From NCBI RefSeq assembly GCF_000443165.1, contig NZ_ATJV01000044.1:30263-94262 (forward strand): a DNA stretch of 64,000 nucleotides, given 5' to 3'. The translations under genes were made by a program, and so were the position numbers. Under the pieces are notes generated by a model, which worked only from the letters and a program-made list of their open reading frames with translations, made no database searches and was not told where the DNA came from. Below, one piece after another: positions 25,917-36,075 of this stretch. Numbering within the stretch: the stretch's first letter is position 1; every line of letters begins with the position of its first letter. The stretch comes from Thauera terpenica 58Eu (GTDB taxonomy: Bacteria > Pseudomonadota > Gammaproteobacteria > Burkholderiales > Rhodocyclaceae).

Positions 25917-26132
25917 ATGGAAAGTCTTTATCTCCTCATTCCGATCTCGGTGATCCTGGTGTTCGTCATCGGTGTGTTGTTCTGGTGGTCTTTGCGCAAC
26001 GGTCAGTACGATGATCTGGAGGGGCCCGCTTACAGGCTGCTGATGGACGATCGCGACGAGCTTCCAGCGGAAATGGAGACAGGACGACGGCGTGATACGC
26101 AGGCCAAGGTGGATGAAGAGTCGCCGCCGTGA
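25917..26132 (+). CDS. ccoS: cbb3 oxidase maturation protein CcoS
   Basis: A 71-residue single-span protein beginning MESLYLLIPISVILVFVIG, with the conserved FWWSLRNGQYDDLEGPAYRLL signature. CcoS is required for cofactor insertion into CcoN. It is 21 bp after ccoI. The C-terminal charged tail is somewhat longer than usual. Confidence 0.92.
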   Translation: MESLYLLIPISVILVFVIGVLFWWSLRNGQYDDLEGPAYRLLMDDRDELPAEMETGRRRDTQAKVDEESPP

Positions 26133-26173
26133 AGGGCCGATGCCCGCGCGGTGAGCTCTGGAGTCGACGCCTG

Positions 26174-26214
26174 TTGATCCAGGTCAACATGGTCGCTTGC
26201 CGTAAGCCCATAAT
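26174..26214 (+). promoter_or_regulatory. distal FNR box and promoter upstream of ccoN
   Basis: TTGATCCAGGTCAA (26174-26187) is centred about 41 bp before a start near 26221. CATAAT lies at 26209-26214 as -10. This is class II FNR architecture. Confidence 0.85.
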
Positions 26215-26220
26215 CCGCTC

Positions 26221-26316
26221 AGTGCGTTTCATGCGGCGGCTTTTCAGTCGTCTCGAAACCAGGGTGTTTTGTCTCTCTGTTGGGGTTGGGGTGCGTTGAT
26301 TCGCACCCTTTTTTTT
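26221..26316 (+). ncRNA. candidate FNR-dependent small RNA or terminated leader
   Basis: Predicted from the class II FNR promoter at its 5' end and the intrinsic terminator at its 3' end: about 96 nt with no open frame of note. It could be an independent anaerobic small RNA, or the leader of ccoN ended early unless read-through occurs. The boundaries are inferred from sequence signals only. Confidence 0.5.
26289..26316 (+). terminator. intrinsic terminator inside the ccoN upstream region
   Basis: GGGTGCG TTGATT CGCACCC followed by eight T. It ends about 250 bp before ccoN and far after ccoS. Confidence 0.9.
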
Positions 26317-26441
26317 GTCTGTGCGTGACCTGCCCGCCCGGCAAACCATTCCCCTGTCGCACGCTCTCCCTTCCCATCCGGGTAAATCAGGGTAGTTTGA
26401 AGCGCTACGGCTTCCTCCCGTTCCTGCACTGCAATACAATG

Positions 26442-26455
26442 TTGATGTGTATCAA
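26442..26455 (+). promoter_or_regulatory. proximal FNR box upstream of ccoN
   Basis: TTGATGTGTATCAA is a perfect FNR consensus half-site pair. No good -10 is seen at class II spacing. A CAAAAT at 26531-26536 would put the box near -94, compatible with class I action. Confidence 0.8.
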
Positions 26456-26564
26456 TTTGAGGTTCCGGCCTCAGCGTGCCCTTCGCGCCAGATTGGCCAG
26501 GGAGTGCGCGTTGGCTCGGGTAGCGTTGCTCAAAATTGGGGTTTTCAACTAAGAGGTAACTCAC

Positions 26565-27995
26565 ATGCAATCGCAAGCGACTTATAACTATAAAGTCGTG
26601 CGGCAGTTCTCCATCATGACGGTGGTGTGGGGCATCGTGGGCATGCTGGTCGGCGTCATCGTCGCAGCACAGCTCGTGTGGCCTGAACTGAACGTTCACG
26701 AATTCCTGCACTTCGGCAGGCTACGTCCGCTTCACACCAACGCGGTGATCTTCGCGTTTGGCGGTTGCGCCCTGTTCGCCACGTCCTACTACGTGGTTCA
26801 GCGCACCTGTCACACCAAGCTGTTTGCGCCCGGACTGGCCGCATTCACGTTCTGGGGCTGGCAACTCGTGATCGTGCTGGCAGCAATCACGCTGCCGCTC
26901 GGTTACACGACCTCGAAGGAATACGCCGAGCTCGAGTGGCCGATCGACATCCTGATTGCGGTGGTGTGGGTTTCCTACGCCATCGTGTTCTTCGGCACCA
27001 TCGCCAAGCGCAAGGTGTCGCACATATATGTGGCGAACTGGTTCTTCGGTGGTTTCATCCTCACCGTGGCCCTGTTGCACATCGTCAATAGCGCTGCAAT
27101 CCCGGTTTCGTTCACCGGCATGAAGTCCTACTCGGCCTATGCCGGTGTTCAGGATGCGATGGTGCAGTGGTGGTATGGCCACAACGCGGTGGGCTTTTTC
27201 CTGACTGCGGGCTTCCTCGGCATGATGTACTACTTCGTGCCGAAGCAGGCTGAGCGCCCGATCTACTCCTATCGCCTGTCCGTCGTCCACTTCTGGGCGC
27301 TGATCTTCACTTACATGTGGGCGGGTCCGCACCACCTGCACTACACCGCGCTGCCCGACTGGACCCAGTCGGTGGGCATGGTGTTCTCGCTGATCCTGCT
27401 GGCACCGTCCTGGGGCGGCATGATCAACGGCGTGATGACCCTGTCGGGCGCTTGGCACAAGCTGCGCACCGACCCGATCCTGAAGTTCCTCATCACCTCG
27501 CTGTCCTTCTACGGCATGTCGACCTTCGAAGGTCCGATGATGGCGGTGAAGACGGTGAACGCGCTGTCGCACTACACCGACTGGACCGTGGGCCACGTGC
27601 ACTCCGGCGCTCTGGGCTGGGTGGCGATGATCTCGATCGGTTCGCTCTACTACATGATTCCGCGTCTGTATGGCAAGACCGAGATGTATAGCGTCAAGCT
27701 GATCAACGCCCACTTCTGGATCGCCACCATCGGCGTCGTGCTCTACATCGCTTCGCTGTGGATTGCCGGCGTGATGCAGGGTCTGATGTGGCGTGCGACC
27801 AACCCGGACGGCACCCTGACCTACTCCTTTGTGGAGAGCGTCAAGGCCAGCTACCCGTTCTGGACCATCCGCTTCATCGGCGGTTCGCTCTTCCTCGTCG
27901 GCATGTTGTTGATGTTCTACAACATGGTGAAGACCATTGCCGGCCAGAAGGCCTACGACGCCCCGGTGCTTGCACCGTCGGTTGCTCACGCCTAA
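26565..27995 (+). CDS. ccoN: cbb3 cytochrome c oxidase subunit I
   Basis: A 476-residue, 12-helix heme-copper oxidase subunit. It reduces O2 at heme b3-CuB in the inner membrane with high oxygen affinity. Histidine ligands are visible in [38 protein letters not shown] and [20 protein letters not shown] precedes ATG. It is first in ccoNOQP and controlled by FNR boxes upstream. Confidence 0.97.
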   Translation: MQSQATYNYKVVRQFSIMTVVWGIVGMLVGVIVAAQLVWPELNVHEFLHFGRLRPLHTNAVIFAFGGCALFATSYYVVQRTCHTKLFAPGLAAFTFWGWQLVIVLAAITLPLGYTTSKEYAELEWPIDILIAVVWVSYAIVFFGTIAKRKVSHIYVANWFFGGFILTVALLHIVNSAAIPVSFTGMKSYSAYAGVQDAMVQWWYGHNAVGFFLTAGFLGMMYYFVPKQAERPIYSYRLSVVHFWALIFTYMWAGPHHLHYTALPDWTQSVGMVFSLILLAPSWGGMINGVMTLSGAWHKLRTDPILKFLITSLSFYGMSTFEGPMMAVKTVNALSHYTDWTVGHVHSGALGWVAMISIGSLYYMIPRLYGKTEMYSVKLINAHFWIATIGVVLYIASLWIAGVMQGLMWRATNPDGTLTYSFVESVKASYPFWTIRFIGGSLFLVGMLLMFYNMVKTIAGQKAYDAPVLAPSVAHA

Positions 27996-28010
27996 GGGGA
28001 GAACAGGAAC

Positions 28011-28646
28011 ATGGCTCAATCGAAACACGAAAAGATCGAACGCAACGTATTTCTCATGATCGTCCTCACGCTACTCACCGTGAGCGTGGGCGGTCTGGTG
28101 GAAATCGTGCCCTTGTTCTTCCAGCACTCCACCACCTCGCCCATCGGGCCGGGTGGCAAGCAGCTGGACGTCAAGCCTTACGATGCGGTGCGTCTGGTCG
28201 GTCGTGACATCTACATCCGCGAAGGCTGCAGCAATTGCCACTCGCAGATGATTCGTCCCTTCCGCGCGGAAACCGAGCGCTACGGCCACTATTCGGTGGC
28301 GGGGGAGTCGATTTATGACCACCCCTTCCTCTGGGGCTCCAAGCGTACCGGGCCGGATCTGGCCCGCGTGGGCGGACGCTATTCGGATGAATGGCAGCGC
28401 GTGCATCTGCTCAATCCTCGTGACGTGGTGCCCGAGTCCAACATGCCAGCCTTTCCGTGGCTCGACCGGCCTGTAGTGGCCGATGACATCCAGGACAGGA
28501 TGCGCGCGTTGAACAAGGTGGGTCTGCACAAGTACAGCGAGGAGGACATTGCCGCCGCACCCGCTGCGCTCGAGGGCAAGACCGAACTCGATACCGTCGT
28601 CGCTTACCTGCAGGAACTGGGCAAAGCTCTGCAGAACGTGAGGTAA
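28011..28646 (+). CDS. ccoO: cbb3 oxidase monoheme subunit II
   Basis: A 211-residue membrane-anchored cytochrome c. One N-terminal helix ([21 protein letters not shown]) and heme motif CSNCH at 73-77 are followed by [18 protein letters not shown], a CcoO signature. The distal methionine is likely in PESNMPAF. It passes electrons from CcoP to CcoN. It starts 15 bp after ccoN. Confidence 0.97.
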   Translation: MAQSKHEKIERNVFLMIVLTLLTVSVGGLVEIVPLFFQHSTTSPIGPGGKQLDVKPYDAVRLVGRDIYIREGCSNCHSQMIRPFRAETERYGHYSVAGESIYDHPFLWGSKRTGPDLARVGGRYSDEWQRVHLLNPRDVVPESNMPAFPWLDRPVVADDIQDRMRALNKVGLHKYSEEDIAAAPAALEGKTELDTVVAYLQELGKALQNVR

Positions 28647-28661
28647 GGGAGAGGACGCGCC

Positions 28662-28850
28662 GTGGATATCAACGTTTTCAGAAGTCTGATCACCGTCGCG
28701 GGGTTTCTGTGCTTTCTTGGCATCTGTGCCTGGGCCTACAGCAAGCATTCCAAAGCGGGTTTCGATGAGGCGGCGCGCCTGCCCCTGACCGATGACGACC
28801 TGCCAGCCGGAAGCGGCTGGCACGAAAAAGAGGTAAACAAAAATGGCTGA
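28662..28850 (+). CDS. ccoQ: cbb3 oxidase subunit IV (CcoQ)
   Basis: A 62-residue single-span protein starting at GTG 28662 after GGGAGAGGA. It has FRSLITVAGFLCFLGICAWAYSKHSKAGFDEAA. CcoQ stabilises the oxidase complex. It overlaps ccoP by eight bases. Confidence 0.92.
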   Translation: MDINVFRSLITVAGFLCFLGICAWAYSKHSKAGFDEAARLPLTDDDLPAGSGWHEKEVNKNG

Positions 28851-29733
28851 CTTTACCAGCGGTTTCTGGAACATGTATGTGATGGTCTTCGTGGCTCTCT
28901 CCATCCTGTTCTGTGTGTTTGTGCTGGCGTCGAACATGACCAAGCGCGAGAGCGGGCCGGTTGAACTGCACGGGCACGTGTGGGACGAGACGCTGACCGA
29001 GTACAACAACCCCTTGCCGAACTGGTGGATGTATCTGTTCTGGATCACGATCGTGTTTTCCATCGTGTATCTGGTGATTTATCCGGGTTTTGGCAACGTC
29101 AACGAGGGGCGTGGGCAGGTGAGCCAGTACCAGGCGGAGATGCAGGCCGCGGACGAGAAGTACGGTCCGATCTTTGCCAAGTACCGCAACATGGAACTGG
29201 CGGCGGTTGCGGCCGACCCCGAGGCCAATGCCATGGGTGAGCGCATGTTCCTGACCTACTGCTCGCAGTGCCATGGATCGGCTGCACAGGGTGGGAAGAG
29301 CTTCCCGAATCTGACCGACGATGAATGGTTGTGGGGTGGAGAGCCTGAGGCGATCAAGACCACGATCACCGAGGGTCGTCACGGAGTGATGCCGCCCTTT
29401 GGTCCCGCGCTCGGTGGCGAGGGTGTCAAGGACGTCGCCAACTACGTGCGTTCGCTATCCGGTCTGGCGCATGACTCGCTGCGTGCTCAGCGCGGAAAGG
29501 ACATGTTCGTCGCCAACTGCGCGGTTTGCCATGCTGAGGATGGCACGGGCAACACCATGCTGGGCGCGCCCAATCTGACCAACAAGTCGTGGCTGTATGG
29601 ATCCTCTGAAGCCACCATCATCGAAACCATCACCAAGGGCCGTAGCAATCAGATGCCGGTCTTTGGCGAGTTTCTCGGCGAAGACAAGGTGCATCTGTTG
29701 ACCGCTTACGTGATGAGTCTGAGCAAGAAGTAA
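28843..29733 (+). CDS. ccoP: cbb3 oxidase diheme subunit III
   Basis: A 296-residue protein with two N-terminal helices (about 8-28 and 60-83) and two periplasmic cytochrome c domains with CSQCH and CAVCH. Each is followed by a Gly-Pro/Met ligand segment (GVMPPFG; NQMPVFG). It receives electrons from soluble cytochromes or bc1. The sequence NNPLPNWWMYLFWITI is typical of CcoP. Confidence 0.97.
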   Translation: MADFTSGFWNMYVMVFVALSILFCVFVLASNMTKRESGPVELHGHVWDETLTEYNNPLPNWWMYLFWITIVFSIVYLVIYPGFGNVNEGRGQVSQYQAEMQAADEKYGPIFAKYRNMELAAVAADPEANAMGERMFLTYCSQCHGSAAQGGKSFPNLTDDEWLWGGEPEAIKTTITEGRHGVMPPFGPALGGEGVKDVANYVRSLSGLAHDSLRAQRGKDMFVANCAVCHAEDGTGNTMLGAPNLTNKSWLYGSSEATIIETITKGRSNQMPVFGEFLGEDKVHLLTAYVMSLSKK

Positions 29734-29749
29734 GAATCCAGAGCCGTAC

Positions 29750-29785
29750 TGCCGTTCCATCCCCGGGGGGAGGGGCCCTCCCGGG
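29750..29785 (+). terminator. GC hairpin between ccoP and ccoG
   Basis: CCCCGGG ... CCCGGGG with an inner GGGAGG/CCTCCC helix lies in the 95-bp gap, without a T-run. It may reduce read-through into ccoGH or stabilise the ccoNOQP mRNA. Confidence 0.5.
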
Positions 29786-29828
29786 GTCATCAATAAAATA
29801 AGAACAAGAATTCATCGGTAAAGCGATC

Positions 29829-31262
<1,434 letters not shown>

Positions 31263-31263
31263 A

Positions 31264-31776
31264 GTGAGCATTACATTGAATGACAAGCCTCCTGCCCCCT
31301 GGTATCGCCAGGGTTGGCCCTGGTTTCTTATCGCGCTGCCGGCGACCGCCGTCATCGCCGGGACGATCACGGCGATCATCGCGGTGCGCACCTTCGACGG
31401 CATGGTGGTGGATGACTATTACAAGGAGGGCAAGGCGATCGTGCAGACGTTGGGCCGCGTCGAGCGTGCCCACGAGCTTGGTTTGGCCGCTCAGTTGAGC
31501 ATTCGCAGCGACTTCATTCGCGTCGAGTTGTCGGCCGCCAGTGTTCAGAGCCTGCCTGCGCGCATCATCCTGACCGTGATTCATCCAACACGCGATGGGG
31601 CGGACCAGGAACTGGTGCTTGATTCCGTGCAAGGTGTCTTTGCCGGGCCGCTTGCGCCGCTGAGCACTGGAAGATGGCTGTTTCAAATAGAAGACGAGTC
31701 CCGCAGTTGGAGAATGAACGGGGCCGCTTACCTTCCGACAGAGACGGAAATCAGGATTGATCCATCAAATTCGTAA
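31264..31776 (+). CDS. ccoH: cbb3 oxidase assembly protein CcoH (FixH family)
   Basis: A 170-residue protein with one N-terminal helix (WFLIALPATAVIAGTITAII) followed by the FixH signature FDGMVVDDYYKEGKAI. GTG 31264 lies one base after the ccoG stop, and the upstream part of the frame lies inside ccoG. FixH/CcoH stays associated with the mature oxidase. Confidence 0.9.
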   Translation: MSITLNDKPPAPWYRQGWPWFLIALPATAVIAGTITAIIAVRTFDGMVVDDYYKEGKAIVQTLGRVERAHELGLAAQLSIRSDFIRVELSAASVQSLPARIILTVIHPTRDGADQELVLDSVQGVFAGPLAPLSTGRWLFQIEDESRSWRMNGAAYLPTETEIRIDPSNS

Positions 31777-31803
31777 GCCGTCAATTTTAAAAGGGGGTAT
31801 CTC

Positions 31804-31947
31804 ATGGCCTGGAATCTTCTGTTCAGTAGTGATATCGGTTTGCTGAGTCTGTTCACGATTTTATTCATTATCGGCATGGCCATTTATCTGTGGCGTTATG
31901 CCAGGCGCAACATGATTGCGGACGAGAAAAGGGCGAAGCAGGGATAG
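31804..31947 (+). CDS. DUF3149 small membrane protein
   Basis: A 47-residue protein read from ATG 31804 to TAG 31945-31947, missed by length filters. One helix (LLSLFTILFIIGMAIYLW) is followed by basic RRNMIADEKRAKQG. The pattern fits DUF3149, small proteins often found at the end of cco operons. AAAGGGGG lies upstream. Role unknown; it may be a small oxidase-associated subunit. Confidence 0.78.
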   Translation: MAWNLLFSSDIGLLSLFTILFIIGMAIYLWRYARRNMIADEKRAKQG

Positions 31948-31990
31948 TAGCCGCCGCATAGGGGGCGTCACGGGCAATGAGGTATGTTAA

Positions 31991-32227
31991 ATGCTTAAAC
32001 TGATACAGGTGTTGTGGCCATCATTTGCGGTAGCTGCGCTTGCCGAGGCGGTTTTTTTTACCGTGATCGACCCGCAAGAACTCTACCTGTTCGGGCAAGT
32101 AGTTCATTACGGTGCGCTCGCCACCTATTCAATCGCATTTCTTGGCTTTTGGTTGGTTTGTGCTGCATCCAGTCTGAGTACGCTATTCCTGCAGCGTAGC
32201 GCAGCCGATATCAATCGAAGAAACTGA
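31991..32227 (+). CDS. small membrane protein at the end of the cco operon
   Basis: A 78-residue protein with two hydrophobic helices (about 8-27 and 40-67). I do not recognise a named family. It precedes the terminator that closes the cco operon and probably belongs to that transcript. Confidence 0.65.
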   Translation: MLKLIQVLWPSFAVAALAEAVFFTVIDPQELYLFGQVVHYGALATYSIAFLGFWLVCAASSLSTLFLQRSAADINRRN

Positions 32228-32235
32228 CTGTCAGG

Positions 32236-32270
32236 AATGAAAATCGGCCCGTTCAGGGCCGATTTTCATT
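32236..32270. terminator. bidirectional terminator between the cco operon and uspA
   Basis: AATGAAAATCGGCCC / GGGCCGATTTTCATT, a 15-bp perfect stem with a GTTCA loop and A/T-rich ends on both sides, located between convergent genes. Confidence 0.92.
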
Positions 32271-32286
32271 TCAGCGCGACAGTTGA

Positions 32287-32730
32287 TCAGCGATACACAA
32301 GCACCGGCGTCTTGCTGTGAGTCAGAACCTTCTGGGTTTCACTGCCCAGCAAGAAGCCTGCTATGCCGCGACGGCCATGCGAGGCCATGAAAATCAGATC
32401 GCAGCCATGGCGATCCGCCGCATCGATGACGGCTTGATAAGGCACTTCATTCACTACCGTGTCGGTTGCTGCCACAACGCCATCGGCATCTGCGATGGCC
32501 TTGGCCTTGGCCAGAATCGACTGAGCCTCTGCTGCTGCCGACTTGGCGAACTGTTCGGGCGTGGTGGGGTCAATCAGAGCACCCTCGCCGTAGATCGGCA
32601 TCGGGAAATCGGGCTGGGCGTAGAAGAAAGTGATGCGCGCGCCGGATGCGCGCGCGAAGGTGACGGCGCGGGACACCGCACTCTCCGACAAGGCAGAACC
32701 GTCGGTCGGAACGAGAATGTGCTTGAACAT
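32287..32730 (-). CDS. uspA: universal stress protein
   Basis: A 147-residue UspA-fold protein starting MFKHILVPTDGSALSE. It ends with the ATP-binding pattern MASHGRRGIAGFLLGSETQKVLTHSKTPVLV (G-2x-G-9x-G-S type). ATP-binding Usp proteins help survival in growth arrest and low oxygen. A TATAAT-like sequence lies upstream at 32770-32765. It diverges from the beta-CASP gene. Confidence 0.9.
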   Translation of the reverse strand: MFKHILVPTDGSALSESAVSRAVTFARASGARITFFYAQPDFPMPIYGEGALIDPTTPEQFAKSAAAEAQSILAKAKAIADADGVVAATDTVVNEVPYQAVIDAADRHGCDLIFMASHGRRGIAGFLLGSETQKVLTHSKTPVLVYR

Positions 32731-32858
32731 GTTGGGAAATCTCCTGGCGATGGTGACAGTTTTGATTATAGCGACCTGAGTATCATCATCGGGCCTGATG
32801 AGGGGCAATTGTCCTGCAACGGAGGCGGCACATGGTTTCACGCAAGGAAGGTTGCACG

Positions 32859-34268
32859 ATGAAGCTCAGCTTTCTGGGGGCGGCGGGTGAGGTGACGGGC
32901 TCCTGTCTGCGGGTCGACCATGATCAGGGCGCCTTCCTGGTCGATTGCGGCATGTTTCAGGGTGGCAGTGCAGCAGACATCAAGAATCGTCGTGCGCTCG
33001 ACTTTGACCTCACGGGCATTGACTTCGTCCTGCTCACGCACGCCCATCTCGATCATTGCGGGCTTGTGCCGCGTCTTGTCGCTTTGGGCTACAAGGGGCC
33101 CATTCTGGCCACGCCCGCCACGCTCGATCTGCTTGGCATCCTGTTGCTGGATGCGGGCCACATCCAGGAAAAAGAGGCCGAGTGGGCCTTGCGCAAGGCG
33201 CGCAACCGCAGAGCCCGCAAGGGCGCGGAGATGATGCCGCTGTACACCGTCGAGCAGGCGCGCGTCAGCCTTGGCCGGCTGCGGGCGGTCCCCTACGAAA
33301 CCGATTTTCGGCCCGGGCCGGGAGTGAGCTGTCGCTTTCGCGAAGCTGGGCATATCCTTGGTTCGGCGGTGATCGAGATCGACGTGGGTGAGGGCGCGCG
33401 CGCGCGCCGTCTGGTGGTGTCAGGCGACATTGGCCAGCCGCTGCGGCCCTTGCTGCGTGACCCGGCATACGTCGAGCGCGCCGACGTGCTGTGCGTGGAG
33501 TCAACCTACGGCAATCGCGCCCACCGTGCTCTGGATGCCACCCTTGCCGAGTTGGTGGGTGCGATCCGGCATACGCTCATCGAGCGCGGCGGCAATGTCA
33601 TCATTCCTTCATTTGCAGTCGGCCGCACTCAGGAGATCCTCTTCGTACTATGCGATCTGGTGCGTTGTGGCCGGCTGGATCCGCTCAAGGTCGTCATCGA
33701 CTCGCCGATGGCCTCTGCCGTGACCGCGCTGACGCTACGCCATCGTGAGCTCTGGGACGACGAAACGCGCGCGCTGCATGCCTGGTCCGAGGCCAATCCA
33801 GGGCGTTTCGATGTACGCTTCGTGCAGGACCTTGAAGAGTCGATGGCGCTGAACGAGGTACGCGGCGGTCTGGTGATCATTTCCGCCAGCGGCATGTGCG
33901 ATGCTGGACGCATCCGCCACCATCTGCGCCACAACCTGGGGCGCAGTGAATGCGCCATCCTGATTGTCGGCTTCCAGGCTGCGGGAACGCTGGGGCGGCG
34001 ACTGGTCGATGGTGCGCGTCAGGTCACCCTGTTTGGCGAACGCGTCCCGGTACGCGCGAAAATCCACACCATCGGTGGCTTGTCCGCACATGCCGACCAG
34101 CCAGCGCTGCTCGACTGGATGGCGCATTTCAAACAAGCCCCCAAGCATACCTTTGTCGTCCACGGTGAGCCCCTGGGTGCTCAGGCGCTGGCCGATGCCA
34201 TCCATCAACGGCTGGGTTGGACGCAGCCGATTGTGCCTGAGCCTGGGCTGGGCTACGAAATACCTTGA
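32859..34268 (+). CDS. metallo-beta-lactamase/beta-CASP RNA-processing-type protein
   Basis: A 469-residue protein with the MBL core (THAHLDHCG, residues about 56-64) and a beta-CASP domain containing SFAVGRTQEIL and SASGMCDAGRIRHHL, then the C-terminal SAHADQ motif. These motifs belong to the CPSF-73/RNase-J-like superfamily of zinc nucleases acting on RNA or DNA. ATG 32859 follows GGAAGG; ATG 32832 adds nine unlikely residues. It is 10-16 bp from the PHA synthase gene, so co-transcribed. Confidence 0.88.
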   Translation: MKLSFLGAAGEVTGSCLRVDHDQGAFLVDCGMFQGGSAADIKNRRALDFDLTGIDFVLLTHAHLDHCGLVPRLVALGYKGPILATPATLDLLGILLLDAGHIQEKEAEWALRKARNRRARKGAEMMPLYTVEQARVSLGRLRAVPYETDFRPGPGVSCRFREAGHILGSAVIEIDVGEGARARRLVVSGDIGQPLRPLLRDPAYVERADVLCVESTYGNRAHRALDATLAELVGAIRHTLIERGGNVIIPSFAVGRTQEILFVLCDLVRCGRLDPLKVVIDSPMASAVTALTLRHRELWDDETRALHAWSEANPGRFDVRFVQDLEESMALNEVRGGLVIISASGMCDAGRIRHHLRHNLGRSECAILIVGFQAAGTLGRRLVDGARQVTLFGERVPVRAKIHTIGGLSAHADQPALLDWMAHFKQAPKHTFVVHGEPLGAQALADAIHQRLGWTQPIVPEPGLGYEIP

Positions 34269-34284
34269 AAGCGGGAGAATGATG

Positions 34285-36057
34285 ATGACTGACTGCAGAA
34301 AGAACCGGAACGGGGCAGAGCACGAGCCGGTTGTGGCGGAAAGGCCAGTGGGCCCGGAGTTTCACAAGAACTTCAAGCGTCTGCGCGAAGGGGTTACCAA
34401 TGCGATCGACCCACTCGGCATGGCTGCACCCATCGTGCACGCTCAGCTCGCATGGCTCGCACACCCGCAAGAGCTGGCGGAGCGGGCGATGTGCCTGTCG
34501 TCGGACCTGTGGCGGCTGCAGTTGCACACCCTGAACCGCAGTATGGGTCTGCCCAGCGCGGATCCGATCACGCCGCACGAGGATGACAAGCGATTCGTCG
34601 ACCCTATCTGGACCGAGTCGCCGACCTGGGATCTGGTGAAAGAGTGGTACCTCGCGTTCACGCGCCACACCCAGGACATGCTCTACGACACGCCGGCGTT
34701 GTCGAGCAAGGAGCGCCGCCGCGCCGCGTTCTGGTGGCGCCAGGGGCTCAATGCGATGGCCCCGACCAACTTCCTGCTCACCAACCCGGTCGCCATGCGC
34801 AAGGCGATCGACACGCGTGGCGACAGCCTGCGGCGTGGTTATCAGATTTTTCTTGATGACATGAGGGCGGGGCACGTCAGGATGACCGACCCTAAGGATT
34901 TCGAGGTTGGGGAGAATCTGGCCACCACGCCGGGGGCGGTGATCTTCCGCAACCGGTTGCTGGAGATCATCCACTATTCCCCCACCCAGCCCCGCGTCCA
35001 TGCCGAACCGGTGGTCATCGTCACCCCCTGGATCAACAAGTTCTACGTGCTCGATCTGGTGCCGAGGAAGAGTATGATCCGCTTCCTGCTCGATCAGGGG
35101 CTGGATGTCTTCATCACGAGCTGGAAGAATCCCGATGCTTCGATGCGAGACGTCGGCTTTGACGACTACCTGCTCGACGGTGTCGACACCATTGTCCGCG
35201 TCGCGCGCGAATTCACCGGAGCGGAAAAGGTGCATGCAGTGGGCTACTGCATCGGCGGCACGGCATTGACCATGTACATGGCGTGGGCCAATCGTCGCTA
35301 TGGCGAAGCCGCGATGCCGATTGTCGACTGGACCTTGCTCGCCACCCTGGTCGACTTCCACAAGCCGGGCGATATCGAAGTCTTCATCGACGAGAGCAGC
35401 ATCAACTACCTGTGCGACAAGATGAAGCGTACCGGCTATCTGGACGGTGGCGACATGGCGTCGTCCTTTCGCCTGCTGCGTTCCAACAGCCTGATCTGGA
35501 ACTACGTCGTCAATGGCTGGCTGTACGGAGAGATGCCAGCCCCCTTCGATGTGCTGTACTGGAACATGGACACCACGCGCATGCCTTACACCATGCATGC
35601 GTGGTACTTGCGCGAGCTTTACCTGCACAACCGCCTGATCCAGCAAAACGCACTGGAGGTCGCTGGCGAGTCGATCGATCTGTCATCCATTCGCCAGCCC
35701 TTGTATGCGGTGTCTGCCGAGGACGATCACATCGCCCCGTGGCGCCAGACCTTTGCCGTCAATAACCACGTCGTCGGCAACAAGCGTTTCGTGCTGTCGA
35801 GCTCCGGCCACATCTTCGGTATCGTCAATCCGGTGGTTGAGCCGCCAAAGCGCAGCTACTGGGTGGCCGATGCCCAGCGTTCGGACACGGTCGACACTTG
35901 GCAGCGGCGCGCGCAAGAACAAAGCGGCAGCTGGTGGGTGGACTGGATGCAGTGGCTCAAGCCGCGTGCCGGAGCAGAGGTCGAAGCGCGCCCGATGGAC
36001 AATGAGCGTTTCCCGGCGCTGAGCCCGGCGCCCGGGACCTACGTCATGGAGAGCTGA
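34285..36057 (+). CDS. phaC: class I poly(3-hydroxyalkanoate) synthase
   Basis: A 590-residue alpha/beta-hydrolase polymerase that makes polyhydroxybutyrate from 3-hydroxybutyryl-CoA. The lipase-like box GYCIGG has catalytic C322; D480 is in AEDDHIAPW and H509 in SSGHIFG. These positions closely match the class I enzyme of Cupriavidus (C319, D480, H508). ATG 34285 is preferred of three tandem ATG codons because GGGAG is seven bases upstream. phaA, phaB and phasin genes are not adjacent, so this is a stand-alone copy linked to a beta-CASP protein and to Usp. Confidence 0.92.
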   Translation: MTDCRKNRNGAEHEPVVAERPVGPEFHKNFKRLREGVTNAIDPLGMAAPIVHAQLAWLAHPQELAERAMCLSSDLWRLQLHTLNRSMGLPSADPITPHEDDKRFVDPIWTESPTWDLVKEWYLAFTRHTQDMLYDTPALSSKERRRAAFWWRQGLNAMAPTNFLLTNPVAMRKAIDTRGDSLRRGYQIFLDDMRAGHVRMTDPKDFEVGENLATTPGAVIFRNRLLEIIHYSPTQPRVHAEPVVIVTPWINKFYVLDLVPRKSMIRFLLDQGLDVFITSWKNPDASMRDVGFDDYLLDGVDTIVRVAREFTGAEKVHAVGYCIGGTALTMYMAWANRRYGEAAMPIVDWTLLATLVDFHKPGDIEVFIDESSINYLCDKMKRTGYLDGGDMASSFRLLRSNSLIWNYVVNGWLYGEMPAPFDVLYWNMDTTRMPYTMHAWYLRELYLHNRLIQQNALEVAGESIDLSSIRQPLYAVSAEDDHIAPWRQTFAVNNHVVGNKRFVLSSSGHIFGIVNPVVEPPKRSYWVADAQRSDTVDTWQRRAQEQSGSWWVDWMQWLKPRAGAEVEARPMDNERFPALSPAPGTYVMES

Positions 36058-36075
36058 GGCCTGGCGCGCACGAGC

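Larger units (their letters stand above)
26133..26564. other. 432-bp regulatory interval before ccoN
   Basis: No protein gene. It contains two FNR boxes (26174-26187 and 26442-26455), a -10-like hexamer at 26209-26214 and a strong intrinsic terminator at 26289-26316. Together they outline a short transcript ahead of the oxidase operon. Confidence 0.8.
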
